A stretch of DNA of 30,402 nt, from positions 1-30,402 of the IMG/VR virus record IMGVR_UViG_3300035034_000835, one strand, 5' to 3'. The notes below the pieces were generated by a model. The model had not been told where the DNA came from. It ran no database searches and worked only from the letters and a program-made list of their open reading frames with translations. This DNA is from a virus. The translations under genes and the position numbers were made by a program. This document shows positions 1 to 6,509 of the stretch, one piece after another (the stretch's first letter is position 1; each line of letters begins with the position of its first letter).

Positions 1-135
1 CAACACGGCAGCCACCTCCCGCTCGTAGTCCTCCCGCAGCGGCTCCCACATCCGACCGCAAGGGCAGTAGCGCGGAGCGGCCATAGCGTTCCGTGCTGCT
101 TCGACCATCCGGTCCATCGTGTCGTCGTCAGTCAT
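1..135 (-). CDS. Small phage protein, 3' end cut by the window edge
   Basis: The visible 45 codons start at an ATG at 135 and run off the left edge. An AAGGAG ribosome-binding site lies just upstream. The start is very acidic (MTDDDTMDRM), followed by a CPCGRMWEPL stretch whose two cysteines could be half of a zinc site, although the partner residues are not in view. The gene overlaps the end of the upstream 57-aa gene (stop TGA at 130-128), so the two are probably translationally coupled. I do not recognise a family. The call as a gene rests on the strong ribosome-binding site, the coupling and the tight packing of the leftward operon. Confidence 0.6.
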   Translation of the reverse strand, partial: MTDDDTMDRMVEAARNAMAAPRYCPCGRMWEPLREDYEREVAAVL

Positions 136-301
136 CGGTCTGCTCCTTGTCGGTGCGCGAAGCACGCGCCCACCGGACGGAGTTGCCGGAGGTGAGGGCG
201 GTGGGGATGAGGCGGCCGCAGCCGGCTTGGGGGCACCACCGGTGGATGCCGAGGAGCCAGCCGCCGGCGGCGACGAGCGCCCATGAGGCGGCGACGGTCA
301 T
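128..301 (-). CDS. 57-aa small membrane protein
   Basis: ATG at 301, with AAGGAG seven to eight bases upstream inside a 25-bp repeat that also precedes the next gene. The N-terminus has one hydrophobic, alanine- and tryptophan-rich segment at about residues 2-19 that could cross the membrane. A CPQAGC pair follows, and the hydrophilic end is DKEQTDD. The last codons are made by the second copy of the repeat read as coding sequence, which suggests the C-terminus arose when the segment was inserted or duplicated. It overlaps the next gene's start. Function is unknown. A longer version starting at GTG 355 exists but has no ribosome-binding site, so 301 is preferred. Confidence 0.55.
   Translation of the reverse strand: MTVAASWALVAAGGWLLGIHRWCPQAGCGRLIPTALTSGNSVRWARASRTDKEQTDD
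131..155. repeat. 25-bp direct repeat, copy 1 (RBS plus start codon module)
   Basis: Identical to 297-321. On the minus strand it supplies AAGGAG and the ATG of the left-edge gene. The two copies are 166 bp apart and bracket the 57-aa gene. Confidence 0.9.
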
Positions 302-512
302 CGGTCTGCTCCTTGTCGGTGGGCGCCACGTCATCCGTGAGCGCGTCGCATTCAACGGTGTTGAGTCGGTCGGTCAGATTCGCAGCGAGGTCGTACAGGC
401 CCAGTTCTTCGCTGATTCGCACCAGCCGGTCAAGGGCAGCGTCCGTCTCGTCCTTGCCGATGTCTCAGCGGAAGCAGCCGGGGACGATCTCCCGGTGGGT
501 GTGTGTGCTCAT
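132..512 (-). pseudogene. Disrupted gene: 15-codon start, in-frame TGA, then an open frame that has lost its stop
   Basis: An ATG at 512 overlaps the stop of the preceding gene (ATGA), as expected for a real coupled gene. After 15 codons (MSTHTHREIVPGCFR) a TGA at 467-465 interrupts the frame. The same frame then continues with coding-like sequence, including RISEELGLYDLAANLTDRL and CDALTDDVAPTDKEQTDD, and runs into the repeat at 321-297. There the other repeat copy would give a stop, but this copy lacks it. The frame instead continues to 132 as arginine- and proline-rich nonsense across the 57-aa gene. I read this as a decayed 64- to 65-codon gene with a nonsense change and a lost stop. A 15-aa peptide, TGA readthrough or a sequencing error are alternatives. 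A GTG at 422 could restart translation but has no clear ribosome-binding site. Confidence 0.4.
297..321. repeat. 25-bp direct repeat, copy 2 (RBS plus start codon module)
   Basis: Identical to 131-155. On the minus strand it gives the AAGGAG and ATG of the 57-aa membrane-protein gene, and it is also read as coding sequence by the disrupted upstream frame. Confidence 0.9.
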
Positions 513-751
513 GCGTCACCTGCCTGCGCCCTGAGCGCGGCAGCGAGCGAGTGCGCTACGTCTTCGGCGCTGAAGAAGGGACACTCGGGGTCGCATCCGC
601 CGTAGGCGTCGTAGTGTGCTTGCTGGAAGGCGACAATCATCGCGTCGGAGACAACCGGCTCAGGTTGAGGTTGGTGAATCGGCCCATGACACCAAGCGGT
701 GGAATGGTTGCCGTAACCGTTGCAGTTCTTGCACCAGCGTGTGTCGCTCAT
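509..751 (-). CDS. 80-aa cysteine-rich (zinc-ribbon-like) protein
   Basis: ATG at 751 preceded by AGAGGA. Cysteines at residues 7, 10 and 21 with His 16 and His 22, and a second pair at 53 and 57 (GGCDPEC), suggest metal binding. The C-terminal third is helical and alanine-rich. It is the first protein gene after the tRNA in the leftward operon and its stop overlaps the next ATG (ATGA). No family is recognised; small zinc proteins are common in actinophage replication arms and may bind nucleic acid, which is inference only. Confidence 0.7.
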   Translation of the reverse strand: MSDTRWCKNCNGYGNHSTAWCHGPIHQPQPEPVVSDAMIVAFQQAHYDAYGGCDPECPFFSAEDVAHSLAAALRAQAGDA

Positions 752-827
752 GCGTCGTCCTCTTGTGTCGTGGGGTCAACGTGAGGCGTCGCGCCTACTA
801 CAACCCCTGCTATAAAGACGAACATAG

Positions 828-901
828 TACCCCCGGTGAGAGTCGAACTCACAACTATGCGTTCTTGAAACGCACGCCTCTGCCAGTTGGGCTACGGGGG
901 C
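828..901 (-). tRNA. tRNA, anticodon CAA (Leu by codon table), short variable loop
   Basis: Reading the minus strand from 901, the acceptor arm GCCCCCG pairs with CGGGGGT (one G-U pair). The D arm is GCC/GGC with GG in the loop. The anticodon arm TGCGT/ACGCA is a perfect 5-bp stem around the loop TTCAAGA, giving anticodon CAA. The T arm GTGAG/CTCAC closes the loop TTCGACT. The discriminator is A and CCA is not encoded. CAA reads the leucine codon UUG, which is frequent in the large structural gene here. The variable loop is only about five bases, whereas normal bacterial tRNA-Leu has a long variable arm, so charging identity is uncertain. It lies within the leftward operon, a few bases after the VRR-NUC gene. 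Confidence 0.9.
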
Positions 902-906
902 GTGAG

Positions 907-1209
907 TTAGTCGAGACCCAGAACGTACAGCGCGTCCTCGACGGATTCCACCACGGCAGCGGTTCCGCCTGCTGCGGTGATGCGGTCGATGATGTGCTGC
1001 TGGATCTTGCTGACCGGATGAGACTGGTCCGGGTGCTTCACCTCTAGGGCGATGAACAGCCCGTTGACACAGCCGATGAGGTCAGGGAGGCCCGCCTGTT
1101 GGAACGGGCCTCCGTGAACCTTGAAGACGAACGCACCGGACCCAAGGCGTTCCTCGATGGCACGCTTGATGCGCTTCACGAGACGTGTCTCAGGTCCGGT
1201 GCGTGCCAT
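907..1209 (-). CDS. VRR-NUC domain nuclease
   Basis: A 100-aa protein with the compact PD-(D/E)xK fold signature of the VRR-NUC family. G-L-P-D-L at residues 40-44 supplies Asp 43, and E-V-K at 56-58 supplies Glu 56 and Lys 58, preceded by a K-V-H-G-G-P segment. A helix with Q-Q-H-I follows. Stand-alone phage VRR-NUC proteins are thought to act as structure-specific (Holliday-junction-type) nucleases in replication and recombination; cleavage of branched DNA is inferred here. Its ATG overlaps the TAA of the upstream gene by one base. The neighbours (ssDNA-binding candidate, Sak4-like ATPase, Cas4-like nuclease) support a recombination role. Confidence 0.85.
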   Translation of the reverse strand: MARTGPETRLVKRIKRAIEERLGSGAFVFKVHGGPFQQAGLPDLIGCVNGLFIALEVKHPDQSHPVSKIQQHIIDRITAAGGTAAVVESVEDALYVLGLD

Positions 1210-1679
1210 TAGGCGAGGCCCGTCTCGTCGTCGTTCTCGTCCTGCGACTCGTCCCCCATCGCGGAGGCCGGGAAGAACGAGTTGACGTTCGCGTAGATCT
1301 TGCTCTCCGGACCCACCGGGTCGGAGTTCACGACCTCCACGCCCAGACGCTTGCCGACCATCTGGTCGCCGATCTTCACGGCGTCGAACTTCCCCGGCTT
1401 GAAGCCAACGGCCTCAAGCAGGTGGAACCAGTTGTCGAGCGTGGCACCCCGGTGGCCCTTGGACCCCGTGAAGTTGTCGTTGATGATGTAGAGCGTGGCA
1501 GCAACGGTGCCGCCCTCGCTCTCGCCCTCGACGCTCTTGAACGTGAACCGCAGGGACTGACCCTTGGGCGCCTCCTCGTTGTACTCCACAGCGTCGACCA
1601 CCACGAGGTAGTTCCCCGGATTGAGTCGGCGTCCGAAGCGGGGCGTGTGCCCCGTCAGGTCCATCTTCGTGTCTGCCAT
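1209..1679 (-). CDS. DUF669-like candidate ssDNA-binding protein
   Basis: A 156-aa protein with ATG at 1679 and an upstream AGGAAG. The body has the pattern of DUF669-type phage proteins, with alternating hydrophobic strands such as GNYLVVVDAVEY, LRFTFKSVEG and AATLYIINDNF, then an aromatic NWFHLLEAVG segment. The last 15 residues (DESQDENDDETGLA) form a strongly acidic tail like that of single-stranded DNA-binding proteins, which recruits partners. DUF669 genes usually sit beside a Sak4- or Erf-type recombinase, and here the Sak4-like ATPase gene is directly upstream. Binding of ssDNA during replication or recombination is inferred from family and context. Confidence 0.7.
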   Translation of the reverse strand: MADTKMDLTGHTPRFGRRLNPGNYLVVVDAVEYNEEAPKGQSLRFTFKSVEGESEGGTVAATLYIINDNFTGSKGHRGATLDNWFHLLEAVGFKPGKFDAVKIGDQMVGKRLGVEVVNSDPVGPESKIYANVNSFFPASAMGDESQDENDDETGLA

Positions 1680-1733
1680 TGTTCTGTCTTCCTGTGCGTG
1701 GTTGTTCGCGCACTTAGCGGATGAGGTCTAGGA

Positions 1734-2513
1734 TTAGACCCCGGCGACACCCAGCACCGAGAGGTACTTGAGAAGGGTGACGCGGTTCTGCACTCCCATG
1801 ACAGAGGGGATCTTGTCCGCCACCGCAGGGGAGCATCGAGTCTTCGCCACGATAGACGAAGAGGGCTTGACACGCACTACGTGCTTCTGAGAATCCCAGT
1901 CATCTGGGTCGTCCATCATGTGCGTGTAGAGAATCTGGTCGGAGCGAGAGACGGCAGGCGCCAGCGGACCCTTGTGGAGATCCGGCTGCATCTTGCTGTC
2001 CCCTGCCGCGTCATCGATAGCCTTGGTCTGGCTCGTCATGACGACGTGGATCGGCTTCTTGGCCGTGTGAGATGCGAGCCCGTACCAGAACGTGAACAGG
2101 TCGGTGAACCCGTCGGCCAGCGATCCCCAGAAAGCGAAGTCGGTGGCCGGGCGCTCCTTGGCAGGGGCGTCCATCGGCAGGCGCAGGAGGTACTTCTTCC
2201 ACATCGTCTGTAGGGCGGACACGGAGTCGAGTACCACGGCGTTGTAGTCGTGGTCACCCTTGAGGAGTTCGTAGTACAGCAACTCCATCTCTGGGATTCC
2301 AGACAACTGGTGAATCACGAGGTTCTCGTCGTGGTCTGTGCCGTACAGGGAGCCGATGCCCTCCTCGCCCTTGACGTACAGGTAGAGCGTGAGGCCCGTC
2401 TCTGCGATGGTTCCGGCGAGGGTCGTCTTCCCGGTGCCGGGCTGCCCGTGGATGAGCACGCGAGCGTGGTCAGCCTGTCGTGGTTGGTTGCGGATGTCTC
2501 CGAGCAGGCTCAT
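1734..2513 (-). CDS. Sak4-like RecA-fold ATPase (recombinase)
   Basis: A 259-aa P-loop protein. Walker A is GQPGTGKT at residues 23-30, Walker B ends in VVLDS (Asp 96), and a VVMTSQTKAIDD segment resembles the sensor strand of RecA-core ATPases. Size and layout fit phage Sak4/AAA_24-type single-strand annealing recombinases, which load on ssDNA together with a phage SSB-like protein. The next gene downstream encodes such a candidate, 54 bp away. Its ATG overlaps the stop of the 34-aa membrane protein (ATGA). The nucleotide-binding fold is certain; Sak4 activity is by family resemblance. Confidence 0.8.
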   Translation of the reverse strand: MSLLGDIRNQPRQADHARVLIHGQPGTGKTTLAGTIAETGLTLYLYVKGEEGIGSLYGTDHDENLVIHQLSGIPEMELLYYELLKGDHDYNAVVLDSVSALQTMWKKYLLRLPMDAPAKERPATDFAFWGSLADGFTDLFTFWYGLASHTAKKPIHVVMTSQTKAIDDAAGDSKMQPDLHKGPLAPAVSRSDQILYTHMMDDPDDWDSQKHVVRVKPSSSIVAKTRCSPAVADKIPSVMGVQNRVTLLKYLSVLGVAGV

Positions 2514-2614
2514 TCGTCATCTCCGTTGTCGTTGCGTCCGTACATGACCCACACCACGAAGGCGAGGAATCCGTAGAACAGCAGGTTGTTGATAACTACA
2601 ACGTAGGGTTCCAT
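2510..2614 (-). CDS. 34-aa single-pass membrane protein
   Basis: ATG at 2614 shares its A with the TGA of the upstream gene (TGATG), and its own TGA overlaps the ATG of the Sak4-like gene. Such perfect packing on both sides argues that it is translated. The peptide begins MEPYVVVINN, has a hydrophobic run at about residues 11-25 (LLFYGFLAFVVWVMY), and ends in an acidic tail with charged residues NDNGDDE. Function is unknown; small membrane proteins inside replication operons are frequent in actinophages. Confidence 0.65.
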   Translation of the reverse strand: MEPYVVVINNLLFYGFLAFVVWVMYGRNDNGDDE

Positions 2615-2958
2615 CAGCGTGTCTCCGATACAGGCCCGCCCAGTTGGACGGTTATACAGTTGAGTTCGTGTGCAATGACGTAGTTGTACTCCCGAGAATT
2701 AGAATTGAAGTACCACTTCTCGCCGCAGTACGAGCACATGTCAGGGCCAGCGCAACAGCCGCAGCCGGAGTCCGTCTCCACAGAGTTCATGAGGACCAAC
2801 TTGGCGAGGGTCGTGACGGTGGCCGCCCACTCTTCGACTCGGTGAACACTGAGATGAACCCAGAGAGTCGCTTCGGTATCGGCGGGCTTGCTGGCCGAAC
2901 CCGTGATGTGCTTCCATTCGCAGTCGAGGAGCAGGCACGAGTAGGGGAGGGTACTCAT
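2614..2958 (-). CDS. 114-aa cysteine-cluster protein, unknown
   Basis: ATG at 2958 overlaps the TGA of the Cas4-like gene (ATGA). The central part has six cysteines in a short stretch (CGCCAGPDMCSYCGEKW), a likely zinc-binding knuckle, followed by an aromatic YNYVIAHELN segment. The N-terminal half is a mixed helical region. No catalytic motif is recognised. Sitting between the nuclease and the recombinase, it may be a DNA- or partner-binding accessory factor, which is inference. Confidence 0.75.
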   Translation of the reverse strand: MSTLPYSCLLLDCEWKHITGSASKPADTEATLWVHLSVHRVEEWAATVTTLAKLVLMNSVETDSGCGCCAGPDMCSYCGEKWYFNSNSREYNYVIAHELNCITVQLGGPVSETR

Positions 2959-4052
2959 GTGTCGCTCACGATCTGGTAGAACTCACGGATGGGAGTGGCG
3001 TCGTTCCCGTACATCTCCGCCACGCAGAGATCGCTGTACTCGCACCACCCGCACGCGCGGCCCGGCGCTGCGATGGGCAGCGCGGAGCCGTTGTCGAGCC
3101 GGGTGGCCCGGTCGACCAACTGCACCTGCTCGTCCAGCAGGCGAATGATGACCGTCTCGTTGATCGGCAGGAGGTTGCGGGAGAAGAACTTCTCGTCCCC
3201 CTCCTCGCGCGCAGCCTCGTAGTGGTCAGCGAACCGCTCGTCGTCGTAGGCGTGGTCGTGATCCGACGCTCGCAGTTCTTCACTGAGCAGATACTCAAGA
3301 GCCCGGTAATCCATGACGGACTGGTTCTTGTAGAGAGCACCCGCCTTCGTGAGACGAACGCGGGGCTCACGAGTGATGGCGTAGTCGTACTCGACAGCGT
3401 CGACCGACAGGCCATGCATGTCGAGGAACGGTGCGACGCCCCATGCGTACAAGTGCAGTTGACTGTTCGTGAGTCGGAAGTCGGTGGTCGGCTTCTGGCC
3501 CGTCGTCTTGTAGTCACGCAGGATCAAGAGCCCGTCTTCACGAAGGATGATCTTGTCGATCTTCCCGACGTAGGTGATGCCCGATGCCTCGTCGGTGCGC
3601 TGCCACTCGTACTCGACGGCCAGCACCTTGTCGGTGAGCAGGCTGCCTTGCGTAAACCATCGGGCGACGTAGCGGTCGAACAGGAACCACGCACGCTCAG
3701 GGATGGCGTCGAGGTCAGGGGACATGCCGCCAACCTTGGCCAAGAACTGTGACGTGAGGTAGTCCTGCACCTGCGTCACGAGTGTGCCGTCGTACTCTGT
3801 CGGCACTGGCATCGGGTCGATGAAGTCGAAGCCGAGGTTCATCGTGTCGGGCACCGGGTGCAGGAGTGACTCCTGCACCATACCCTGTCGGAGCCCGTGT
3901 GCGTACATGAGCGCGTGGAACCACGAGCCCAGCAGCAACTTCTCGTCGGTCGGATTCGTCGGAGTGTTGAGTCCCTCGACGTAGCGGTACACGAACTTCT
4001 GCTCGCAGGACCGGAGCGTCGAGAAACGACTGTTGTTCCAGAGGTCAGTCAT
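2955..4052 (-). CDS. Cas4/RecB-like PD-(D/E)xK exonuclease with Fe-S cluster
   Basis: The start is placed at ATG 4052, preceded by AAAGGAGG; a frame extension to 4175 has no such signal. The 365-aa protein has Cys 16 near the N-terminus and Cys 334, 337 and 343 near the C-terminus, the four-cysteine pattern that holds a 4Fe-4S cluster in Cas4/AddB-type nucleases. Catalytic elements are His 46 (GSWFHAL), Asp 166 (GKID), Asp 180 and Lys 182 (RDYK), and the QLHLY motif with Gln 198. Family members degrade DNA ends to give ssDNA, so it probably feeds the Sak4-like recombinase two genes downstream. Its own promoter is proposed at 4098-4127. Confidence 0.88.
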   Translation of the reverse strand: MTDLWNNSRFSTLRSCEQKFVYRYVEGLNTPTNPTDEKLLLGSWFHALMYAHGLRQGMVQESLLHPVPDTMNLGFDFIDPMPVPTEYDGTLVTQVQDYLTSQFLAKVGGMSPDLDAIPERAWFLFDRYVARWFTQGSLLTDKVLAVEYEWQRTDEASGITYVGKIDKIILREDGLLILRDYKTTGQKPTTDFRLTNSQLHLYAWGVAPFLDMHGLSVDAVEYDYAITREPRVRLTKAGALYKNQSVMDYRALEYLLSEELRASDHDHAYDDERFADHYEAAREEGDEKFFSRNLLPINETVIIRLLDEQVQLVDRATRLDNGSALPIAAPGRACGWCEYSDLCVAEMYGNDATPIREFYQIVSDT

Positions 4053-4097
4053 GACCCCTCCTTTGCGTGGTAGTGGACGGCGGAGGCCGGACCGCCC

Positions 4098-4127
4098 AGT
4101 GTAGCACAGCCCGGCTCGCCGTGTCTC
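4098..4127 (-). promoter_or_regulatory. Promoter for the Cas4-like/Sak4-like sub-operon
   Basis: On the minus strand GAGACA (4127-4122), an 18-bp spacer and TACACT (4103-4098), with TGTGC before the -10 as in several middle-region promoters. The upstream gene's TGA overlaps the -35 box, the same arrangement as at 11494 and 12317. The -35 is weak (4 of 6). Confidence 0.45.
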
Positions 4128-4227
4128 AGGACTCGATCTCGTCAAGTGCCTCACGGATCTTGGTGTCACGCGCACGGCGTGCGATGATGGAGTCGATGAG
4201 TCCCGCAGCCGCCTGCTCCGTGTTCAT
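4126..4227 (-). CDS. 33-aa small helical protein
   Basis: ATG at 4227 preceded by GGAG nine to ten bases upstream. The peptide starts MNTEQAAAGLIDSIIARRA and continues as a charged helix ending EALDEIES. It is predicted to be a single amphipathic helix with a basic centre. It stands alone between a strong hairpin (4269-4295) and the promoter of the nuclease gene. No function can be assigned. Confidence 0.5.
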   Translation of the reverse strand: MNTEQAAAGLIDSIIARRARDTKIREALDEIES

Positions 4228-4268
4228 GTTGAGTCTCCAGATTTACGGCGTGGTAGTGGTGGGGGGAG

Positions 4269-4295
4269 GGAGGAGAGGCTCACGGCCCCTCCCCC
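4269..4295 (-). terminator. Strong GC hairpin after the 120-aa gene
   Basis: Eleven continuous pairs (4285-4295 with 4269-4279, two of them G-U) around the 5-base loop 4280-4284. It lies nine bases past the stop of the 120-aa gene. No U-run follows on the minus strand, so it may be a weak terminator or an RNA-stability element. Confidence 0.5.
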
Positions 4296-4303
4296 GGTGC
4301 GGC

Positions 4304-4666
4304 TCAGGCGTCAGCCTTGGCCTTCGACGCCTTGCGTGCGGCGGTGACCTCACTGGCGGTCAGCGCGCGGACGTAGACGTCCTTGCCGCGCTGCTTCACC
4401 TCGATGTCATCCGAGGAGATGCGCCGGATGTAGCCCGCCTTGGTGGCGGCCGAGGCGTTGTCCTCGAACCCGTTGAGGACGATGGCCTCGTGGGTGCCGT
4501 CCTCCGTCAGCGGCATGTCGTGCGCCGCCGCGAACAGCGGGCTGTAGACGGATGCCTGCTCCCCACGGGTGACGCCGGGGACCTCCTTGGCGGCGGAGAC
4601 CTTGCCGACGCCGGGGAGGTTCAGACTGGAGAGGTCGGGCGTGGTGTTCTTGGTGGCAGTTGCCAT
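4304..4666 (-). CDS. 120-aa protein of unknown function
   Basis: ATG at 4666 with AAGGAG upstream; the start lies one base beyond the stop of the DNA polymerase gene, so it is cotranscribed with it. The N-terminal third is low-complexity and threonine/serine-rich. A mixed central part follows (EAIVLNGFEDNASA), then a basic, helical C-terminus rich in Lys and Ala (ARKASKAKADA) that could contact nucleic acid. The protein is near neutral overall with a basic tail. I recognise no family. Its position directly after the polymerase and before a strong hairpin suggests it is made in quantity with replication proteins. Confidence 0.75.
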   Translation of the reverse strand: MATATKNTTPDLSSLNLPGVGKVSAAKEVPGVTRGEQASVYSPLFAAAHDMPLTEDGTHEAIVLNGFEDNASAATKAGYIRRISSDDIEVKQRGKDVYVRALTASEVTAARKASKAKADA

Positions 4667-4667
4667 G

Positions 4668-6509
4668 TCATGTGCTCCTTAGTGAGCGGGTTGTGTGATA
4701 CTCCCCCCAACGGGGGCCGAGGCTGATGTCAACCTCGATCGGTACAGACACTATATCCGAACTGGTCAGCAGATCGCAAGCCGCAGACTCTGCATCGTGC
4801 GCTGACCGCACAAGTAGTAGTACCGAGTCGTGCACGGTCCCGACGATCTGGATGTCCTCACGTCGATCAATCTGGGTCAGCCCTCGCAGCATGAAATCGC
4901 TGGCGGTGGACTGGATCGGGCTGTTGATCGCCTGTCGGATCGCGCCCGCCCGGACGAAGTCGTCCGTGCTGAATGCATCCGGCAGCCGCCGTCGCCTCCC
5001 GAAGATGTTAGTCACGAAGCCGCCACTCTGCACGAGTCTCGCTTGGTGAATGTGCCACTCCGCCAGCCCCTCCCACCGCTGGAAGAAGCGGGTCCGGATC
5101 TCGCGCGCCTCGCTCTCTGTGAACTTGACCCCGTAGGTGTCCTCCGCGTACGCCACGAACTTGCGGTGCCCCATGCCGAACAGGAAGCCGAAGCCGATGG
5201 CCTTCCCGGCTTGACGCTCGCCGGGCGTCACGTCCTCGACGCTCCCCCCGGTCGCCAGCGTGGCGTTCATCCGGTGCAGGTCGAGCCCCTCCAAGTAGGC
5301 CATGAGCAGGGGGTTGTCCGGCAGCACGTCCCGGTGGATGTACTCCGCCATGACTCGCATCTCGATCTGGGAGTAGTCAATCTCGCAGAACTCCCAGCCC
5401 GGCGGCGCTGCCCAGACAGGCTTGAGCGAGCGCTTGACCTGCTGCATGTTGGGGTCCGACGAGGACAGCCGGCCCGTCCTGACACGAGCGACGTGGTACT
5501 GGCCGTGCACCCGCGCCTCCCTGTCCGCAGCGTCGATCCACGACTCTAGGAACTGGGCCTCCTTTGACCCGTCCCGGTAGTCGAGGATTTCCTGCGCCAC
5601 CCCGTAGCCCTCGCGCGCCAGCCTGTTGAGGACCCCGCTGGCCCACGACGCACGACCAGAAGGTGTAGTGTCCTGTACATAGAGATCACCGTGCTCGACC
5701 GCTGCCCCGGTGAAGGCGAGGAACCACTTGGACGTCGCCTCCCACGAGAGCGTCGGATAGTCACCCGGATCGAGCCCGTAGTACCCCGCCAGCGCCAGCA
5801 GGTTCATGGCAGCGGTGCCTGAGCGTGTCTGAGCGTGGCGGAGAGCAGCGCGAGCGGTGTCGAGGTCGAGTGGCATCCCCGTGGCGCTCACGCGCGTGAG
5901 AACAGCCTGCGCAGGGCGCACCGTGGACATGTACAGGTCGAGCAGGGCGGGCGGCAGGGCGGGGCGCTGCTCGTGGTACAGCCGGGCGGTCGCGATGGTG
6001 TCCAGTGCGTTGTACGGCGCGAGATCGAACCACGGCACGCGGGCCGCATCCTTCACGTCGATGCCCCAGTCTCCACCCATGAGGTGTGCGGCGTTGTTCT
6101 TGAGCCGCTTGCTCTCATTCTCATTGCGGAGGTGGGCAACCGTCATGGTGTCCCAGTAGATCGAGTCTGACAGGTTTACGTCAGTGTGCTGGCGGAACCA
6201 TGCCACCTCGAACGGTGCGTTGTGGGCGATGAGGTCGTGACTGAGAGAGAACACAGCGATCTCCTGCGCCATCTGCCTCCACTTGTAGCCCCACGAACCG
6301 TGCGAGTGGCCGAGTGGTATGACCCACGTCTCCTCACCCGGAGCCGTCGTCGTGTAGGACACGGAGAGGATCTGCGCACCCCGCTCTGTGTGATCCAGCC
6401 CCGTCGTCTCGATGTCGAACGCGACCGGGTCGCGCAACTTCGCCATCCACAGGAGGAACGACTTGTAGTCCTCGTCTGTCATGACGTTGTGGTAGTGAGC
6501 GTGACTCAT
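4668..6509 (-). CDS. polA-like: Family A DNA polymerase with 3'-5' exonuclease domain
   Basis: A 613-aa replicative polymerase. The N-terminal DnaQ-like exonuclease has ExoI at Asp 32/Glu 34 (FDIETTGLD), ExoII at Asn 97 with Glu 101 where Asp is usual (HNAPFEVAW), and ExoIII at Tyr 166/Asp 170 (YNALD). The polymerase half has motif A (DYSQIEMRVMAEY), motif B (RQAGKAIGFGFLFG, with Phe in place of the usual Tyr of YG) and motif C (VHDSV instead of VHDE). There is no 5' nuclease domain. Length fits T7-like/actinophage PolA enzymes. The start at 6509 overlaps the helicase stop (ATGA). It copies the phage genome together with the PrimPol and helicase upstream. Confidence 0.95.
   Translation of the reverse strand: MSHAHYHNVMTDEDYKSFLLWMAKLRDPVAFDIETTGLDHTERGAQILSVSYTTTAPGEETWVIPLGHSHGSWGYKWRQMAQEIAVFSLSHDLIAHNAPFEVAWFRQHTDVNLSDSIYWDTMTVAHLRNENESKRLKNNAAHLMGGDWGIDVKDAARVPWFDLAPYNALDTIATARLYHEQRPALPPALLDLYMSTVRPAQAVLTRVSATGMPLDLDTARAALRHAQTRSGTAAMNLLALAGYYGLDPGDYPTLSWEATSKWFLAFTGAAVEHGDLYVQDTTPSGRASWASGVLNRLAREGYGVAQEILDYRDGSKEAQFLESWIDAADREARVHGQYHVARVRTGRLSSSDPNMQQVKRSLKPVWAAPPGWEFCEIDYSQIEMRVMAEYIHRDVLPDNPLLMAYLEGLDLHRMNATLATGGSVEDVTPGERQAGKAIGFGFLFGMGHRKFVAYAEDTYGVKFTESEAREIRTRFFQRWEGLAEWHIHQARLVQSGGFVTNIFGRRRRLPDAFSTDDFVRAGAIRQAINSPIQSTASDFMLRGLTQIDRREDIQIVGTVHDSVLLLVRSAHDAESAACDLLTSSDIVSVPIEVDISLGPRWGEYHTTRSLRST

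Noticed and set aside
93-605. 170-codon plus-strand open frame at the left end
   Set aside because: It is opposite several coupled minus-strand genes and shows no start signal or protein-like pattern.
465-901. Suppressor tRNA that would read the in-frame TGA at 467-465
   Set aside because: The anticodon stem and 7-base loop place CAA, not TCA, at 34-36. Shifting the loop to give TCA breaks the stem.
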